Below are positions 33,564-45,792 of a DNA stretch of 64,000 nt, piece after piece. The notes beneath the pieces were generated by a model, which was not told where the DNA came from, searched no databases, and saw only the letters and a program-made list of their open reading frames with translations. The position numbers and the translations under genes are program-made. Source of the DNA: Paramarasmius palmivorus (Eukaryota; Basidiomycota; Agaricomycetes; Agaricales; Marasmiaceae); NCBI GenBank assembly GCA_037176845.1, contig JAYKXP010000068.1:124001-188000 (forward strand). Direction: 5' to 3'. Each line of letters starts with the position of its first letter. Position 1 is the stretch's first letter.

Positions 33564-34071
33564 CGTGAAGGATGATTCAAGAGAGGCAGGGGAAAGGGAA
33601 AGGGAAAAGAGAAAAAAGACCAGGGCCGAGGACGGGAAGGCAAGATATATACTATGCTGCGCAGCATCCCTGCAGTGATAATAAATACTTAATCTTAGCC
33701 TGTCGCTGATCGGGACTCCAGCGGGACACACAGCCCGTACGCGTAGAGGATTAGGTGAAATTTAGTTCACAGACACAGGTCTTACCCGGCGGGAGTACCA
33801 TTTTGAAACACATTGCATTGCAATTGCTTTAGGCCCGCGCGCGATAACGTGCGTGCTTGGGCAATTCTGTGGGCGCTGGTTGAGTGTTACAGCCAGCCCA
33901 AAGGTCCTTCAAAAGACTTTGGAATACCTTGAAACGGCGTCGAAACGGCGAGGTGAACGTCACAGATGATGGTCAAAGGGACATCACTTGGAGCCTACCA
34001 AAAACGGACATCAACACCCGAGCACTGCCTCTGAAATCTAGCGACGCTGCGGGCTTGCCTTTTCTTTCTCC
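33564..34071. other. Divergent promoter region
   Basis: It lies between the minus-strand membrane protein (start 33563) and the plus-strand CMC4 gene (start 34072). No gene was seen inside. Confidence 0.4.
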
Positions 34072-34415
34072 ATGTCCAATGTGAGTCTGTATCTCCCTCG
34101 TGATAATATCTCCGTTTCACCGTAAATTCTACCACAGAACGATAGTGATCCTCCATGTCAAACGGAAGGTACGTTTTCCGAGCCCAATTTCTATCGAGGA
34201 AATCCGAAACTGAGGATTCCTATGCAACAGCCTGTTCTCTCCAAACTTGTCTCAACAAAAACACGTACAGCCCGGAGAGATGTGATGTTCACCTGAAGAA
34301 GCTTTATCTATGCTGCCAGAAGATGTACGACTCAACCGATGGGAAGGGAGAGTCAACGGCGTGTCCTATGGCCAGTGTTGTGAAGAGGTGGTTAAAGGAT
34401 CATGGTGCGGCCTAG
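34072..34415 (+). CDS. CMC4: Cmc4-like mitochondrial twin-CX9C protein
   Basis: Small protein of the mitochondrial intermembrane space, of the Cmc4/MTCP1-p8 type, imported and oxidised by the Mia40 pathway. Three exons (34072-34080, 34138-34168, 34231-34415) join in frame to 74 residues. After splicing the sequence shows CQTEACSLQTC (CX9C), then CLNKNTY and CDVHLKKLYLC (second CX9C) and an extra adjacent Cys, exactly the Cmc4 spacing. The tail (TACPMASVVKRWLKDH) matches fungal homologues. Length fits the family (about 70-75 residues). The first two exons encode only 13 residues, so unspliced reading gives a wrong N-terminus. Confidence 0.9.
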
Positions 34416-35139
34416 TTCGGTATGTGTGTTGGAGTTATCAGTTGTGGAGCCTGTGGATTTACGGTACATTGTAGTCAGTTGCCGACGAAATAGTCAACGC
34501 CGAACCCTTCATTAACTCGTTACCTGTCTTGCTATCAATGTGCGGAGCAACAGGGTGTTTGAAGGCCATCCCCAGAGTGTGGTGTTGAAGGAAAGGAGAA
34601 AGAGATTGCTGTGAAAGCAACCTCTCGCTGTCCAGTTCGGTTCAAGCGTGAACGCGTTAGATTCAGATGGTCTCTGTGCGTGAGTACGCTTCTTTGCTCC
34701 CGAATACCTCCTCAGATTAACGAACATTCAATTTAGAGAGCAAATACATAATTCGATGCCCAAACATTCGGCAAATGGGACTACACATCCAAGTCCCGTA
34801 AAAAATATTTTCTTTAGCCTTCAAGTCCACAGGTTGGGTATTAATCAAATACGTCGAGACACCACCATGACCGTGATCCAGCTTTTCATCGCCTGTACTT
34901 ACCTTTTAAGTACGCGTCTGCAATGCCACTGTCCAACACGTTGCTGATGACTACCCCTACTCCGAAAGCCTGACGCGGCAACCAAATTCTAACAACTCGT
35001 TACTCGATATCGGTATCAAATTGTACAATACACAGCGGTCAGGGAACATAGACTTCATTCCCCAATATATACTAAACCAAGTGTGACACACTTGCCTCTC
35101 CATAACTAAAAAGGGAACGGTCTACTTGAACAGATGGTG
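34416..35139. other. Intergenic
   Basis: No gene seen between the 3' ends of CMC4 and the F-box gene at 35140-36879 (a convergent pair). Confidence 0.4.
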
Positions 35140-36879
35140 TCATTCCCCAAGCCCACGAATATCACCAACATAACAGCTCGTTCCCATCCATCCAAGAATC
35201 TCGATTTTGTTACCCAAACGTGGACCAACCCATTCAAACTTTTTGTTTTCAGGTACCACTTGCTCTTCCCCAGGCAAGGCGTATGCGAGATAAGCTACGT
35301 CCATCTGTGTAACAAGCTTGCTAGCAATCTCATCGTAGTAGGCTGCAGCTCTTGAATCCACCATATCCACGAACAATTGACATATATCGTCCAAATCCTC
35401 CGAGGTCGGCGGGTGAACCAGATCCCATACCAAGAACAGGTGTGTTAGCTTTGGCGCCAGTGGTTGAATCGGGGTATCGATATCGATATCGTCAGGGAGT
35501 ACGAGTTTCGAGACCAAGTTATGGAGACAGGGCGTCTTATTGGATTCCTTGGGAGCGCTGAAGGAGAACCTGGCAGCGGTAACGTTTGGGGTAGATCCCA
35601 AGACGTCTGAGAGTGTGTTCTCCAACGGACAGCCAGTACCAAACTGCAACTCTAGTTCTCGCAATGATGAACCGCGGAGCATGGTAATCATCGACGAAGG
35701 AATCTCGCATGGGATGCCAGATGTCGCGTAGTCGTGTCGAGTAGTCAATGTGAACTGTTCGAGGGAAGGTAATGACATATAGTCGAAAAGACTTGTCATG
35801 TTCATGTAGGGTACCCTATCGGTGGCGCGTAGAAACAACGTGCGTAGTGATTCAGAAACCACAGCGCATGGATTCTCCTCCTCCACCTGTTCGACATGAC
35901 AAAACTGACGTATATCCAAGTTCTCGAGTCTTGCACCTTGCCGGAGTAAATCAAGTACAACTCCTACGTCCCATGCCATTTCAACTCTCACGGTTTTGAA
36001 ATGACTGTAGGACATGAATAGGGATGGTAGCAAGAATGGGATGTCCACGGTGACGAGTTTTGGCGCTTCCGAGATGGCTTGCCAAAACAATCTCGTACGA
36101 AATATTGCTGGTTGGTAACCACGAATGTCGGCGCATAGGTATTGCAACTCAGGGAAGGATATATTGTTTGCTTCCGCAGGTATAGCATCAGAAAGGGTAT
36201 CCCAATCCGTATAGATTTTGAGCTCGGCGCATCTGTGCGTCTCGCTCATTAGGTACCGAAAGACGTCGAGGCCATGTCCTCGGGAAATGACACTGGGAAA
36301 ATCGTCTGTATCATCACGAGTAGAAGTGTACGCGTCGATTTCGAGTATAAGTGGGGCTTGTTTGGCATTTTGGAGATGTGCTTCGATGAGTGTTCGATAT
36401 TTCGCCGGAAGCCCGGTGCAGTCGACGCTGATGGATGACCATAGACGAGGAAGAGCATGTGTGAGGTTTCTCCAATATCGCGAGACTTGGGATATGGCTA
36501 GGATACAACTCTGAACTTGAGTTCCTGAATCCGTGTTCTGGGTTATCTGGAGAGAATAAGGCTCTGCCATGAAGGAAAAGATCATATCGTAGATCTCTTC
36601 AGGAAAACTTCGGAGTGCGGATATGGAGTAGCGTTGCTCCCTGACTCGGCTTTCCATGGTAAGCTTGTTGGTCTCCAGTTCCAAGAGGATAGCACGTATA
36701 CGGGAGATTTCGACATCGCAGCGACCTATGATAGCTTCTTCCTGCTCGATTGAGGAGAGTATATGGGTCTTTACAAGTTTATATGGATCTTGGAGAGCTG
36801 ACGGTGCGATCTGTGAAGACGAAGGAAGGTCGATGGATGAACTGCATTTGTTGCAGAGAATGATAGTATTAGAAGGCAT
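35140..36879 (-). CDS. F-box/leucine-rich protein with N-terminal CxxC and coiled coil
   Basis: Probable substrate adaptor of an SCF ubiquitin ligase. One exon, ATG at 36879, 579 residues. The N-terminus has a CNKCSSSID Cys pair. Residues about 35-75 form a coiled coil (IEQEEAIIGRCDVEISRIRA). The F-box follows at LRSFPEEIYDMIFSFM, then the family's VSRYWRNLTHALPRLWSSIS block. The rest forms degenerate leucine-rich repeats (LENLDIRQF, LRELELQFG). This domain order is the standard large family of mushroom F-box proteins; substrates are unknown. A degraded relative lies at 30097-30750. Confidence 0.82.
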   Translation of the reverse strand: MPSNTIILCNKCSSSIDLPSSSQIAPSALQDPYKLVKTHILSSIEQEEAIIGRCDVEISRIRAILLELETNKLTMESRVREQRYSISALRSFPEEIYDMIFSFMAEPYSLQITQNTDSGTQVQSCILAISQVSRYWRNLTHALPRLWSSISVDCTGLPAKYRTLIEAHLQNAKQAPLILEIDAYTSTRDDTDDFPSVISRGHGLDVFRYLMSETHRCAELKIYTDWDTLSDAIPAEANNISFPELQYLCADIRGYQPAIFRTRLFWQAISEAPKLVTVDIPFLLPSLFMSYSHFKTVRVEMAWDVGVVLDLLRQGARLENLDIRQFCHVEQVEEENPCAVVSESLRTLFLRATDRVPYMNMTSLFDYMSLPSLEQFTLTTRHDYATSGIPCEIPSSMITMLRGSSLRELELQFGTGCPLENTLSDVLGSTPNVTAARFSFSAPKESNKTPCLHNLVSKLVLPDDIDIDTPIQPLAPKLTHLFLVWDLVHPPTSEDLDDICQLFVDMVDSRAAAYYDEIASKLVTQMDVAYLAYALPGEEQVVPENKKFEWVGPRLGNKIEILGWMGTSCYVGDIRGLGE

Positions 36880-37288
36880 TTCTGTAAATTTCTCTATGTG
36901 TTCCCGACAATGCTCTTGTCTATTTCTTGTATCAACAATAATAGACTAAAAATAAGATAATTCCACTCACTTTTCGAAGACCTATGGATGGCTTGAACAA
37001 GAGAAGTACGTTGAAGATATCGATGATGGTGGGAGTATAACTTGGAGGTCGCTTGTAGCCGCTTGCCGCAGTGGACGCGGCTTCAGTTAGTAGAGCCTAC
37101 TCTGCTTCTGCCCACTACCGCAGGTCCTACGGGCGTTCCGACCCATTTCCATCGACTTGAATAGACATTCGCTGAGGTGTTCTCTGCACGACTGGATGCC
37201 TAGTTAAAGCGAGGGGGTGCGTGGCTGTTTTTGCATTTTTCAGTGACTCTGACTTTGCCCTAGGTGCTGGCTCAGGATCTCCACTAGC
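36880..37288. other. Divergent promoter region between two F-box genes
   Basis: Lies between the start of the minus-strand F-box gene (36879) and the start of the plus-strand one (37289). No gene was seen inside. Confidence 0.4.
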
Positions 37289-39126
37289 ATGGACGAAACG
37301 GGAAAAGACGTGACTATGAAAGGGGTGGCTATAGAGGGAGACCTGAACTGGAGTGGGTCTTACGCTTTCTCTTTTTACATCTCATCTAAATCATCTCAGT
37401 CTCATCATCTGGCACTGCCAGTTCCCAACAGAGAGCGCTCGCACATCACGCAACCTTCTCGCCAATTGAACGTCTTCCGGATGAGGTGCTTTCCAGCATC
37501 TTCGTTTGCTTTGCAGCCCGCAAGCGCATCATCAAAGTCGTATTCAATTCAAGTTTGAACAGGCATACCTACAAGCTGGGATGGATTGTCATTACCCACG
37601 TATGTGGCAGGTGGAGAACGGTAGCTTTGTCTACTGTCACGTTGTGGTGCCAACCATACTTTCTCATTCCAGACATGGCCAGGGAGATGCTCCGACGGTC
37701 AAAGGGTGCACCGCTCGCAATGGCTTTCCCTCAGCTTAGGGGAGCGGCGTGGGATGTCATTCTGGAGGCAGCTACCAAGCACCTCTCCCACACCTTCTCC
37801 TTGGATATAGTTGCCAACACGCGAACTAAGGAGCTTTTGTTGTTGATGACGCAGCCTGCTCCCCTTCTCACCCATCTCTCAATCTATCGCGATGACGAAG
37901 ACATTTTCGATCTCCCGGACTCGTTCCTTGGAAATGAGATACCTCCGCTCAAGAGTTTGCACCTTGACGGTGTCCATGTCCCGCTAGATTCCCCATTATA
38001 TCGGAATGTCACAAACCTCATCCTTCGCACCTCGAATCCGGACTTTCAGAATCACTATAGTACGAAACAGTGGATCAATTTCCTGCATGGCATGCCAGGC
38101 CTCGAGATCCTCGAACTTGTCGGTGTATTGCCACGTTCCGATTCTGTGGCGCCCGAGTCGAAGGAACCCGTACATCTCCCTCACTTGACCAACGCATCCT
38201 TCTCCTCCGCACTCCCCCAAATCACCAACTTCCTCCAGTACATTTCCATGTCGGAAACAGCTTACATCAGGCTAATGAACTGTACATTCACAGCAGTGAC
38301 ACCGACGGGGATGGTCGACGAACTCGCGTTATTGCGTCCTGTGTTAGCAGGTATCGCTAGCACCAAGCAGAGACCTATCGGGTCGCTTGTGGTTTCCAAC
38401 GAGGAACGATGTCCGTGCTGCGTTTTTCCTCTCCTCAGTTTTCAGACGTGGATTCGCGACACAGTGGAATCTGACCATGATTCTGAGAGTCAATATCGGA
38501 CAGGCGATTACTATTATAAGGGTAGTATCCGTCTAGACGTTGAGGTATCATTACACGGAATGGCATTCTTCAATGCCGATACAATCATGAAAGAGATGAC
38601 CCAATCTTTTGATCTCAATCATCTTCATACCCTTGGCCTCGAAACCCAAAACGACCCCATTTCCACCGAAACTCTTCGCGAATGTTTTGGGACCCTGCCA
38701 AAGTTGAGGAACTTATCGGTCTCACAAAGGATGATCTACATGTTCGTCCATGCTATACAAGTCTTCCCCGAACATCCGCTCTATATGATTGATGAGGACT
38801 CGGATGATCCTAGGGATCCGCCTCAGCAGGTCTTTACGAAGCTTAGAACGCTTCGCATACACGATACAGACTTGACGCATCCTGGTTCGAGTGGACAGTG
38901 GCGTGCGATCGAGTCCATGGATTACTGGTATGGTTTCCTTCGTATACCGTTGCCTAAGGTTCTGTTCAGCCAATGTATTCTGTTTGGTCAGCAAGTTGCG
39001 TATCTACGGGAGCACTCGATGGATCTAGAAGACGGATGTCGGACGGTCGAGGTGGATGAAGCTGGTTGGGACGAATACTACAGGGCAGACGAGCCATTCC
39101 ATAGCGTTTTTGGTGAAGATGACTGA
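37289..39126 (+). CDS. F-box/leucine-rich protein, type II copy 1
   Basis: Probable SCF adaptor. The ATG at 37289 starts a 64-base exon (MDETGKDVTMKGVAIEGD). A 47-base intron (37353-37399) joins in frame to the main exon, which ends at 39126; about 596 residues. The F-box core is SPIERLPDEVLSSIFVCF, followed by ITHVCGRWRTVALSTVTLWC. Leucine-rich segments follow (PLKSLHLDGVHVPLDSPLYR, LEILELVGVLPR). It is homologous to the minus-strand gene at 39357-41046, with which it is arranged tail to tail. Protein identity is clear in the WR-x-VAL-x-T-x-x-LWC region. An acidic stretch ends the protein. Confidence 0.82.
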
Positions 39127-39356
39127 GTGGTAGCATCTAGCCTTGGGTCCCTCGCCTCGAATATCACTGTTATGAGTATCACATAGAGCTGAACTCCCTA
39201 TGAAATAAATCTTTACTCCCTTTTCGTTGAATGGGAGAAGAAGTCGAAAAGAAAGACTTGGCGGGCTGGATTGTATTATTATACTTATATGTACATTGTG
39301 AACTAGTAATGATCGCGAAGATGCACTGTCAAGCGAAGGTACTCCGAGTCCAAGAA

Positions 39357-41046
39357 TCACCTTCCTTCCTCAAGTTTCAAGTATGATCGCTGTGTCGAAG
39401 TAAAATCACAACCACTAAATGTGAGCGATACATTCCTTCCCGAGACACACCATTTATGCAACCACTTCAAAATGTTCCACTGTCTTTTGAATGCTGAGTC
39501 CCATTCTGCCAATGTATAGTTGATGTTCACGATTTGTATCCGTCGAAGCGCAGGGTACTTGTCGGCACCGGCCTCTGGTCCTTTAGCCGACCTTGCGAAT
39601 GTGGCGACTGCGCCGTGCTGCATTAATGTCAGCACAGCTAACCTGGGCAAGAACTTGAAGCTTTCAGGGTAAACTCTGTCATCTTCGTACTTCCGAGTTG
39701 ATTTGTTCTCGAAACTCTGTAGGTGATTGAGTATCGATGCCGGAAAAATGACCTCTATCGCTTCCCCCATACTCATCGGCACCCAGCCTAAGCCAATACG
39801 CAGTCGAGGGACAGTCGGCTGTTGGAGGTAACAAGGCTCCTTGCAAAATTCTGCTGTAATAGGACCAGGGATAGGATTGCTCGTCCATATGTCTATTGTG
39901 TGTGGAAGCTTTTCTCCTAACACGGACCGCCTATCCTCGGTATAGGCGGCTTGTATAGATATGATGTGTCCGGGATGAAGCACGTCTAATGCCATTGTTG
40001 AGAGGGCGGCGAGTTTCTCTTTGTCCCCAATAGCATACCGTCCAAACGTGCAGTCTATTTTCACGGATGTCGTCTCGGGAAAGACCATATGATGAAGTAA
40101 AGTCTCGAGATGTCGGATTTGAAATGATAAGCAAGCATGTTTTAGTCGAGGTGAGAAAACGAGCTGGGGTATACCCCGATCAATGGAATCAAGGGACGAC
40201 AAAGAGCCCCAGAGGGAGAGACTCTGCAGCTCCATCGTTTCTGATAGCAGAAGAAGTAGATCCGGCACGGAAGAATGCACCATCAAACCGATAGCGACAC
40301 TGGCCAAATTTCGGTACACGGGCGAGATGAGTGGCACGCGAAAGCAGTTAAGGTAAAGGTGCCTCAATTCTGGAGCACGTCCTCCAAGGAAGTTACGTGG
40401 AAGAGCCACTGCGTAGCGATAACCACTCTGACTGCCATCGAGTACAAGTCGTTTAAGAATAGGCGCCGGCTGGCTGAGCTGAATGAGGGTCTTCGACACC
40501 GGCCATTCCGGGCATGAAATGTGCAACGCTGAGGTTCGTTCAAACTCGCTGGATAGGGTCTTGGTCATCAAGGCTGTCCCTTCTGCGCTGAGCACGCATA
40601 TTTCTAGCGGTGCACGACCTGAGCGTTTCAACATTTCTTCAGCCATTCTCGGAAATCGAAAATCCGGGTTGCACCACAAGATAGGCGTGCCTAATGCCAC
40701 GATCCTCCAATGGCGACAAACATGGGTGATGCAACTGAACCGGTTTGGATCGAGCTTGCTGTAACCTTCCCAAGTTCTCTCCTCTTCTCCTTGTATGTAA
40801 ATGACAAAAATGCCGGAGAGTATATCGAAAGGGAGGCGATGAGTTAAGGTGTATGAATTGCGCACTTCTCTATTGTGCCGAATTCTCGCGTCTAGCTTCG
40901 CTCGTATATCCAAGTCTTCCAAAATCTGTCTTTCAAGCTCTGCGATCCTATCGTCCGGATTCTTGCCTGTGAGCTGGAGTCAGGGGACTGAAAAAGGCCA
41001 ATACTAGAAGCTTACCCAGGGAATACTGTGTGATTTTTTCCGCCAT
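39357..41046 (-). CDS. F-box/leucine-rich protein, type II copy 2
   Basis: Paralogue of the gene at 37289-39126, in opposite orientation, with only 230 bases between stop codons. The ATG at 41046 opens a short exon (MAEKITQYSL); a 49-base intron (41015-40967) joins in phase 1 to the main exon, giving about 546 residues. A coiled-coil-like start (DDRIAELERQILEDLDIRA) precedes the F-box (THRLPFDILSGIFVIYI), then ITHVCRHWRIVALGTPILWC and leucine-rich segments (LRHLYLNCFRVPLISPVYR). The matching motif order with copy 1 shows common descent by inverted duplication. Probable SCF adaptor; target unknown. Confidence 0.82.
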
Positions 41047-41208
41047 CTGGAAATATATCCAGATACACGTATATAGTGGCTCTAGGAACGTTGCATTGTG
41101 CAATGAGCAGCAGGTAGCTGGCCTTCCCACGCGAACCACCTCGCTGATTTCCACCACATTCACGATACCGGTCATGGGTTCTATGGCTTCCCTTTACCTT
41201 CCTCTGTC

Positions 41209-43154
41209 ATGCAGACTCCTGAACCAATAAGTATTGACATACCGGGTCTTGGGAAATTACATGGTTGGCAGAATCCCGAAGGGTCTCAGCAGTTCTTCGG
41301 GATTCCCTATGCCAGTATTAGTGCTCGTTTTCGCAGTTCTACCGAGAATACGTCTTGGCCATCCGGAGAACACGATGGTCGCATTCTAGGGTATGCTTTC
41401 TATCTAATTGATCCTTGGACTCTTACTCAAAGGGTTTTCAGCCGATATGCACCTCAGCCTCACCGCCCTTTCTACCCTTTTCCAATGCCTGAACGACCCC
41501 ACCTCGGCGAATCTCTACAGGATGAATTCGCGTGTCTAACTCTCAATGTCACAATACCAACAGGATGCCAAGCAGGGGACAAATTGCCCGTTATGCTCTG
41601 GTTTCATGGCGGAGGATTTGTTTTTGGGACGGCGAACTATTCTGTCTTGGATGGTCGAGGAGTATCGGAGATTTCGTCACAGATAGGGTGTCCGACGGTC
41701 TTCGTGACATGTAATTATAGGCTGGGCTGGTTTGGATTCCTGGCCTCGGATGACATACGTGCAGACCGTGAATCATTGGATGGTGGAAATGGGAACCAAG
41801 GGCTTGGGTGCGTTTTAAGTCTCGTACCCAAAACTCGAACGATGCCTAATCATCTTTTTAGAGATCAGTATAATGCTCTCAAGTGGGTCGTCAAGCATAT
41901 CGCAGCTTTTGGTGGTGACCCCGACAACATTACAATTTTTGGACAGAGTGCGGGTGCTAGTACGTACACTGGCATTGTCTTGCGCGCTGTTTTCTCATAC
42001 TTCGATAGTTTCAGTTGAAATGCACGTTCACTCACCTCATAATCACCTATTCAAACGCGCTATCTTGATGTCGGGCACAGTCACGACCTGTGGTATCTAT
42101 ACCGAAGAACAATATCATACTTTGTACCTCAAACTCTTACGTGCATGTGGAATCGATATCAACTTGCCTGGGCCAGAACGACTCGCAGCCCTACGAGCTT
42201 TGCCTGCGAGCAAGCTGCTAGACGTCACAGATGGCGTTTTCGGAGGGATCAGTCTACCCCAGTTTGCATTGTGCGACGATAGAAGCATCCTCGGGAAAGG
42301 GAAGAAATTACCTCGTCCATCAAGCTGTGTAACGGGAAAGCTGGACTGGGACGGGAAGCTCATGATAACTGACTGTAAACGTAAGGTCTTGCCTCACCCT
42401 AAGTACCCCAATCTCACGTCTTTTGCTCCCGTAGATGAAGGGATCATATACGACCGGCAGTTTACGATATCTCCCTCTAAGCTCATCTCATTAATCAGCT
42501 CGCATCTTCCAGAAGATATGGCAACGGAAACCTTGCGACACTACAAGATACACCCGGCTTTATCAAAACGCGACCTTTACCTCGTTTGCGAGTCTCTCAT
42601 CACCGACGTGGTCTTCACAGGCCCAGCTTATTACATGGCAAGGGCTCATCCGGACGCTGTCGTCGCCCATTGGGATTACCATGCCACTCTCGATAACGCT
42701 TGGAAAGGATATGCACACCATTCGATGGATTATCTATTCAGTTGGCAAGGACTCAACGCGGTCCTGAGTCCAAAGGAGAAGGAGCTAGGACGTGTGACTG
42801 CAGAGGATTATATCCGATTTGCGAACAATAAGGGATATCCAGCTCGGGATGAGGTGTGTATAGTTTCCATCCTAGTGATGACTATGAGCTAATGAATCGC
42901 CGCAGAGGCAGGAACTCGTGTGTCGTGTGTACAACGAGGAAGCCGAAGCCGCGCTCATATCTCGCGCGAGCTATACAGGTCGACCTGTGGAGTGGTTTGA
43001 GCGTATAGAGGATCATATTGACGCTTTCCATGAGCTGGCGTTCGAGATTAGCATGCGAAGGTCGGAGTTGCTTTCTTTGGAGTATGGGCCGGGTTCAGGG
43101 AATGAGGTGGTCAAGGACAGTAGTATTGACGTCACTGAGGGACCACCTATATGA
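41209..43154 (+). CDS. Type-B carboxylesterase (alpha/beta hydrolase)
   Basis: Esterase/lipase of the carboxylesterase type-B family. Six exons join in frame; introns are about 41391-41441, 41808-41861, 41960-42008, 42381-42434 and 42854-42905. Visible catalytic features: the oxyanion hole in PVMLWFHGGGF, the nucleophile elbow TIFGQSAGA with Ser in G-Q-S-A-G, the acidic residue in DCKHEGIIYD (seen only after removing the fourth intron) and the histidine in YAHHSMDYLFSW. Early motifs LHGWQ and FGIPYA also fit the family. There is no signal peptide, so it is probably intracellular; the N-terminus starts directly with the beta-strand MQTPEPISIDIPGLG. Substrate unknown; the family covers esters from small drugs to lipids. 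Confidence 0.88.
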
Positions 43155-43223
43155 TATCTTCAATTCACTCACCACCTTCTCATCTGAATAACAGTTATCA
43201 AATTTTGAATGTTATTGTGTACA

Positions 43224-44990
43224 CTAGTACAATGGGAAGTCTGCATCGCAGTTGTATAGCCATTTGGGTGTCTTCTGCGTTATGGTACATGCTGTCCCAT
43301 CCTGGAGAAGAGACCTGGCTCTCGTGATAGCTGAGGCCTCGAAGTCGACCTTACGTTCCAAACACTCTTTGTGATCGTAGCAGCTCGCGGTCCAATATAA
43401 ACGGATGCTCGACACCGGTACAAAGTCCTGAACGTGCCCCGATGTGGATATTGTACGTTTACTCCTCGATTCTGCCAGAGAAAGCACCGCCTCAACGAGC
43501 TCCTCATGAAAACCAAGACAAAAATTGAGTTCTCGTATGTCGAGCGACTTCAACTTCATTGCCATAGGGCGAGAAAGGTCCGCAAGGTGGGAAAATAGAT
43601 GTGAGATACACGGGGAGATTCCGGCGTTGTATGCGTAGGTCATGAACTGTAGATGGGCCAGGTTTGGCAGACTCTTTACGAGGTCTGTAATCTCCGATTC
43701 GTGGTACGATACGGGAGAAATGTGGATGATCAAGTGTTGTAAGGTGTCTCCACATCGTTGAAGTGTGGACGTGAATGACATTGGTAACTTGAAGTTACAC
43801 CGGCGTGGCGAACGATCGTCGAGGTTATTGAGTATCGAGAGGCCTTTGAGCAAAGGCACGCGAATCGGTGCAAAGGTAGCGAACCAGTCTTCAATTGGCC
43901 ATGCACAGGAGATCCTGAGATATTTGAGGGATGGAAGCATATGAGCAACAGCATTTCCAGGGAGCTCCCAATCTGAGAGGTTCTCCAAACTAGGAACCTC
44001 GAGGTTGGGGCTACTTGCCAACGCAGTACGCAGGTGATCGACGCTTTTCACCTTTTCCAGTACAAGTGTGGTAAGTTGATTGTAGGGCGGCGTGTGAGGA
44101 AGTAAACCAAACTGGATACTCGCGCGTAGGAAGGCGAGGTTTGGGGATGCAAAAGCGGCCTGCCAAAACCATGCAGGGGTTGATTGCGGATCGTATTCCC
44201 CGATATCATATAAGAAGGTTCGGAGCTGTGGAAATGCCACGTCGGAGGTTCCCGTGACATGGGGTGCCAAAGCCTCCCAAGGAAGGCTCAGCTGCAACAC
44301 TGCGCATCGAGACATTTCTTGGAAGAGCATGCGATATGCGCCAACAATGCTCGCGGTCAGACTGGCAAGATACGCAGGCACGGAGACAGGCCGTTCCCAA
44401 CGCCATGAACCCGTATCATAGAAACTGATTTTCAGCGGAGTCTTGGCCGAATTTGTGAGGGAAGCTTGGAGAAGAGGTCTGATATCGGTAGTTCCACGAT
44501 ACCTCAGGTCGAGGGATATGCTTGCCCATAGACGGGGACGAGAAACAACAATCTGCCTCCATGCTGCACAGGTAAGCGACAGATCGTGAGCTGCTACCCG
44601 GATAGGTCCTTTAGTAGGCATGTGAAACGGAGATTGGGTTGTCCCGCTGCATTCATCGTCTCGGATTGGCGAACACACCAACGAAAAAATGAGATCCAAA
44701 ACCTCGACAGGAAGCCTACGCAACCCGGATATTGTTGCTCTCCGTCTCTCCAACCGTTTTTCCACCATATTCTTGTAAATCTCCAACTTATCCACAAAGT
44801 TCCGATGCCATGAAATCCTCTCATCATACTCCTTCAACATTCTCAGCTCTTCCTTGATTGATAAATGTGTTTGTGCGACTTCTGTCTCTGTAGGAACATA
44901 GTCCGAGCGAAGTGCGTGAGGAGGGATCGACAGGGTAGTATCTGAGATAAGTGCATTGCAGCTTTCACAAGTACTTGGAGCTGCATGCAT
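43224..44990 (-). CDS. F-box/leucine-rich protein with N-terminal CxxC
   Basis: Probable SCF adaptor, one exon, 588 residues, ATG at 44990. The start contains CESCNALISD, the same short Cys pair as the gene at 35140-36879. A coiled coil (residues about 40-80) is followed by the F-box GLRRLPVEVLDLIFSLV and the block LTCAAWRQIVVSRPRLWASI. The remainder is leucine-rich repeat-like (LAHLQFMTYAY, MKLKSLDIRELNF). It lies tail to tail with the carboxylesterase gene, 69 bases apart. Confidence 0.82.
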   Translation of the reverse strand: MHAAPSTCESCNALISDTTLSIPPHALRSDYVPTETEVAQTHLSIKEELRMLKEYDERISWHRNFVDKLEIYKNMVEKRLERRRATISGLRRLPVEVLDLIFSLVCSPIRDDECSGTTQSPFHMPTKGPIRVAAHDLSLTCAAWRQIVVSRPRLWASISLDLRYRGTTDIRPLLQASLTNSAKTPLKISFYDTGSWRWERPVSVPAYLASLTASIVGAYRMLFQEMSRCAVLQLSLPWEALAPHVTGTSDVAFPQLRTFLYDIGEYDPQSTPAWFWQAAFASPNLAFLRASIQFGLLPHTPPYNQLTTLVLEKVKSVDHLRTALASSPNLEVPSLENLSDWELPGNAVAHMLPSLKYLRISCAWPIEDWFATFAPIRVPLLKGLSILNNLDDRSPRRCNFKLPMSFTSTLQRCGDTLQHLIIHISPVSYHESEITDLVKSLPNLAHLQFMTYAYNAGISPCISHLFSHLADLSRPMAMKLKSLDIRELNFCLGFHEELVEAVLSLAESRSKRTISTSGHVQDFVPVSSIRLYWTASCYDHKECLERKVDFEASAITRARSLLQDGTACTITQKTPKWLYNCDADFPLY

Positions 44991-45792
44991 CGGGCTCGTT
45001 GGGCCTCACGCTGTAAAACAATGGTAGTCAACTCTGAACAGTACCAGTACTGTTGTATTGAACTCACTGATTCACAAAAATTCTACGACGAACAGTGCGA
45101 GATCCTTGTATATGTCGCCGATGAGCAGGATGAAAAAGAGAGAATGAAACCAATAAATGCTTGAGAGACAATGTGGTTGCACTGCGTGCTTTAGCGCTAG
45201 AAATTTCCCAGCGATTTACTTCGGGTCCCTCCAAAGTCTTTCAGCCTCCATCCTCTTTGACCCTAGGCTCAGTATACATTCGTTACTTAACTGACTGGTG
45301 ACAACTATCGAAAGACAAAAAAGTCCATACTCGAGGGAATCACCTTCATCGCACTCATGAATATTTTTTCTGGTGGTACCGGTAACGTTCCATTCTTTCA
45401 ACATTCACATTTTCAACTTATATATGTATGACCGTCTGACTGGTTTGGTAGGTATTCGTTGAATGTAAACGGATGTTCAAGCTTCACATTGGAGGGTGAA
45501 GTTGCTCGTATACGATTTTGAAGCCATCAGTGCAGACGAGAAATGATAGATATGGTGCGTTTGCTGAACGTTTAGCGCACTTGATGTGAACTCACTAATC
45601 CAACTAGCACAAGCCCGGCCTCACCCATTCATCTACTCTTCAATAACACCCTCACACCAACTCCTCTATGCACACGAAAACCGCCGAAGAACTCACATCT
45701 GGTGACCATCGTTCTTCAATACGGTGTTCGCGAAGTGATGTGCAGGCATACCACCTATAAATACAAACACGATCACTGAATCGTGCATCGCA
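44991..45792. other. Divergent promoter region
   Basis: Lies between the F-box gene start (44990) and the GH106-like gene start (45793). No gene was seen; a TATA box is present at 45756-45763 (listed separately). Confidence 0.4.
45756..45763 (+). promoter_or_regulatory. TATA box of the GH106-like gene
   Basis: TATAAATA lies only 30 bases upstream of the ATG at 45793. With the usual TATA-to-start spacing the transcript leader would be very short, which is unusual for a fungal gene. The box is plausible from position and sequence but not proven. Confidence 0.5.
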
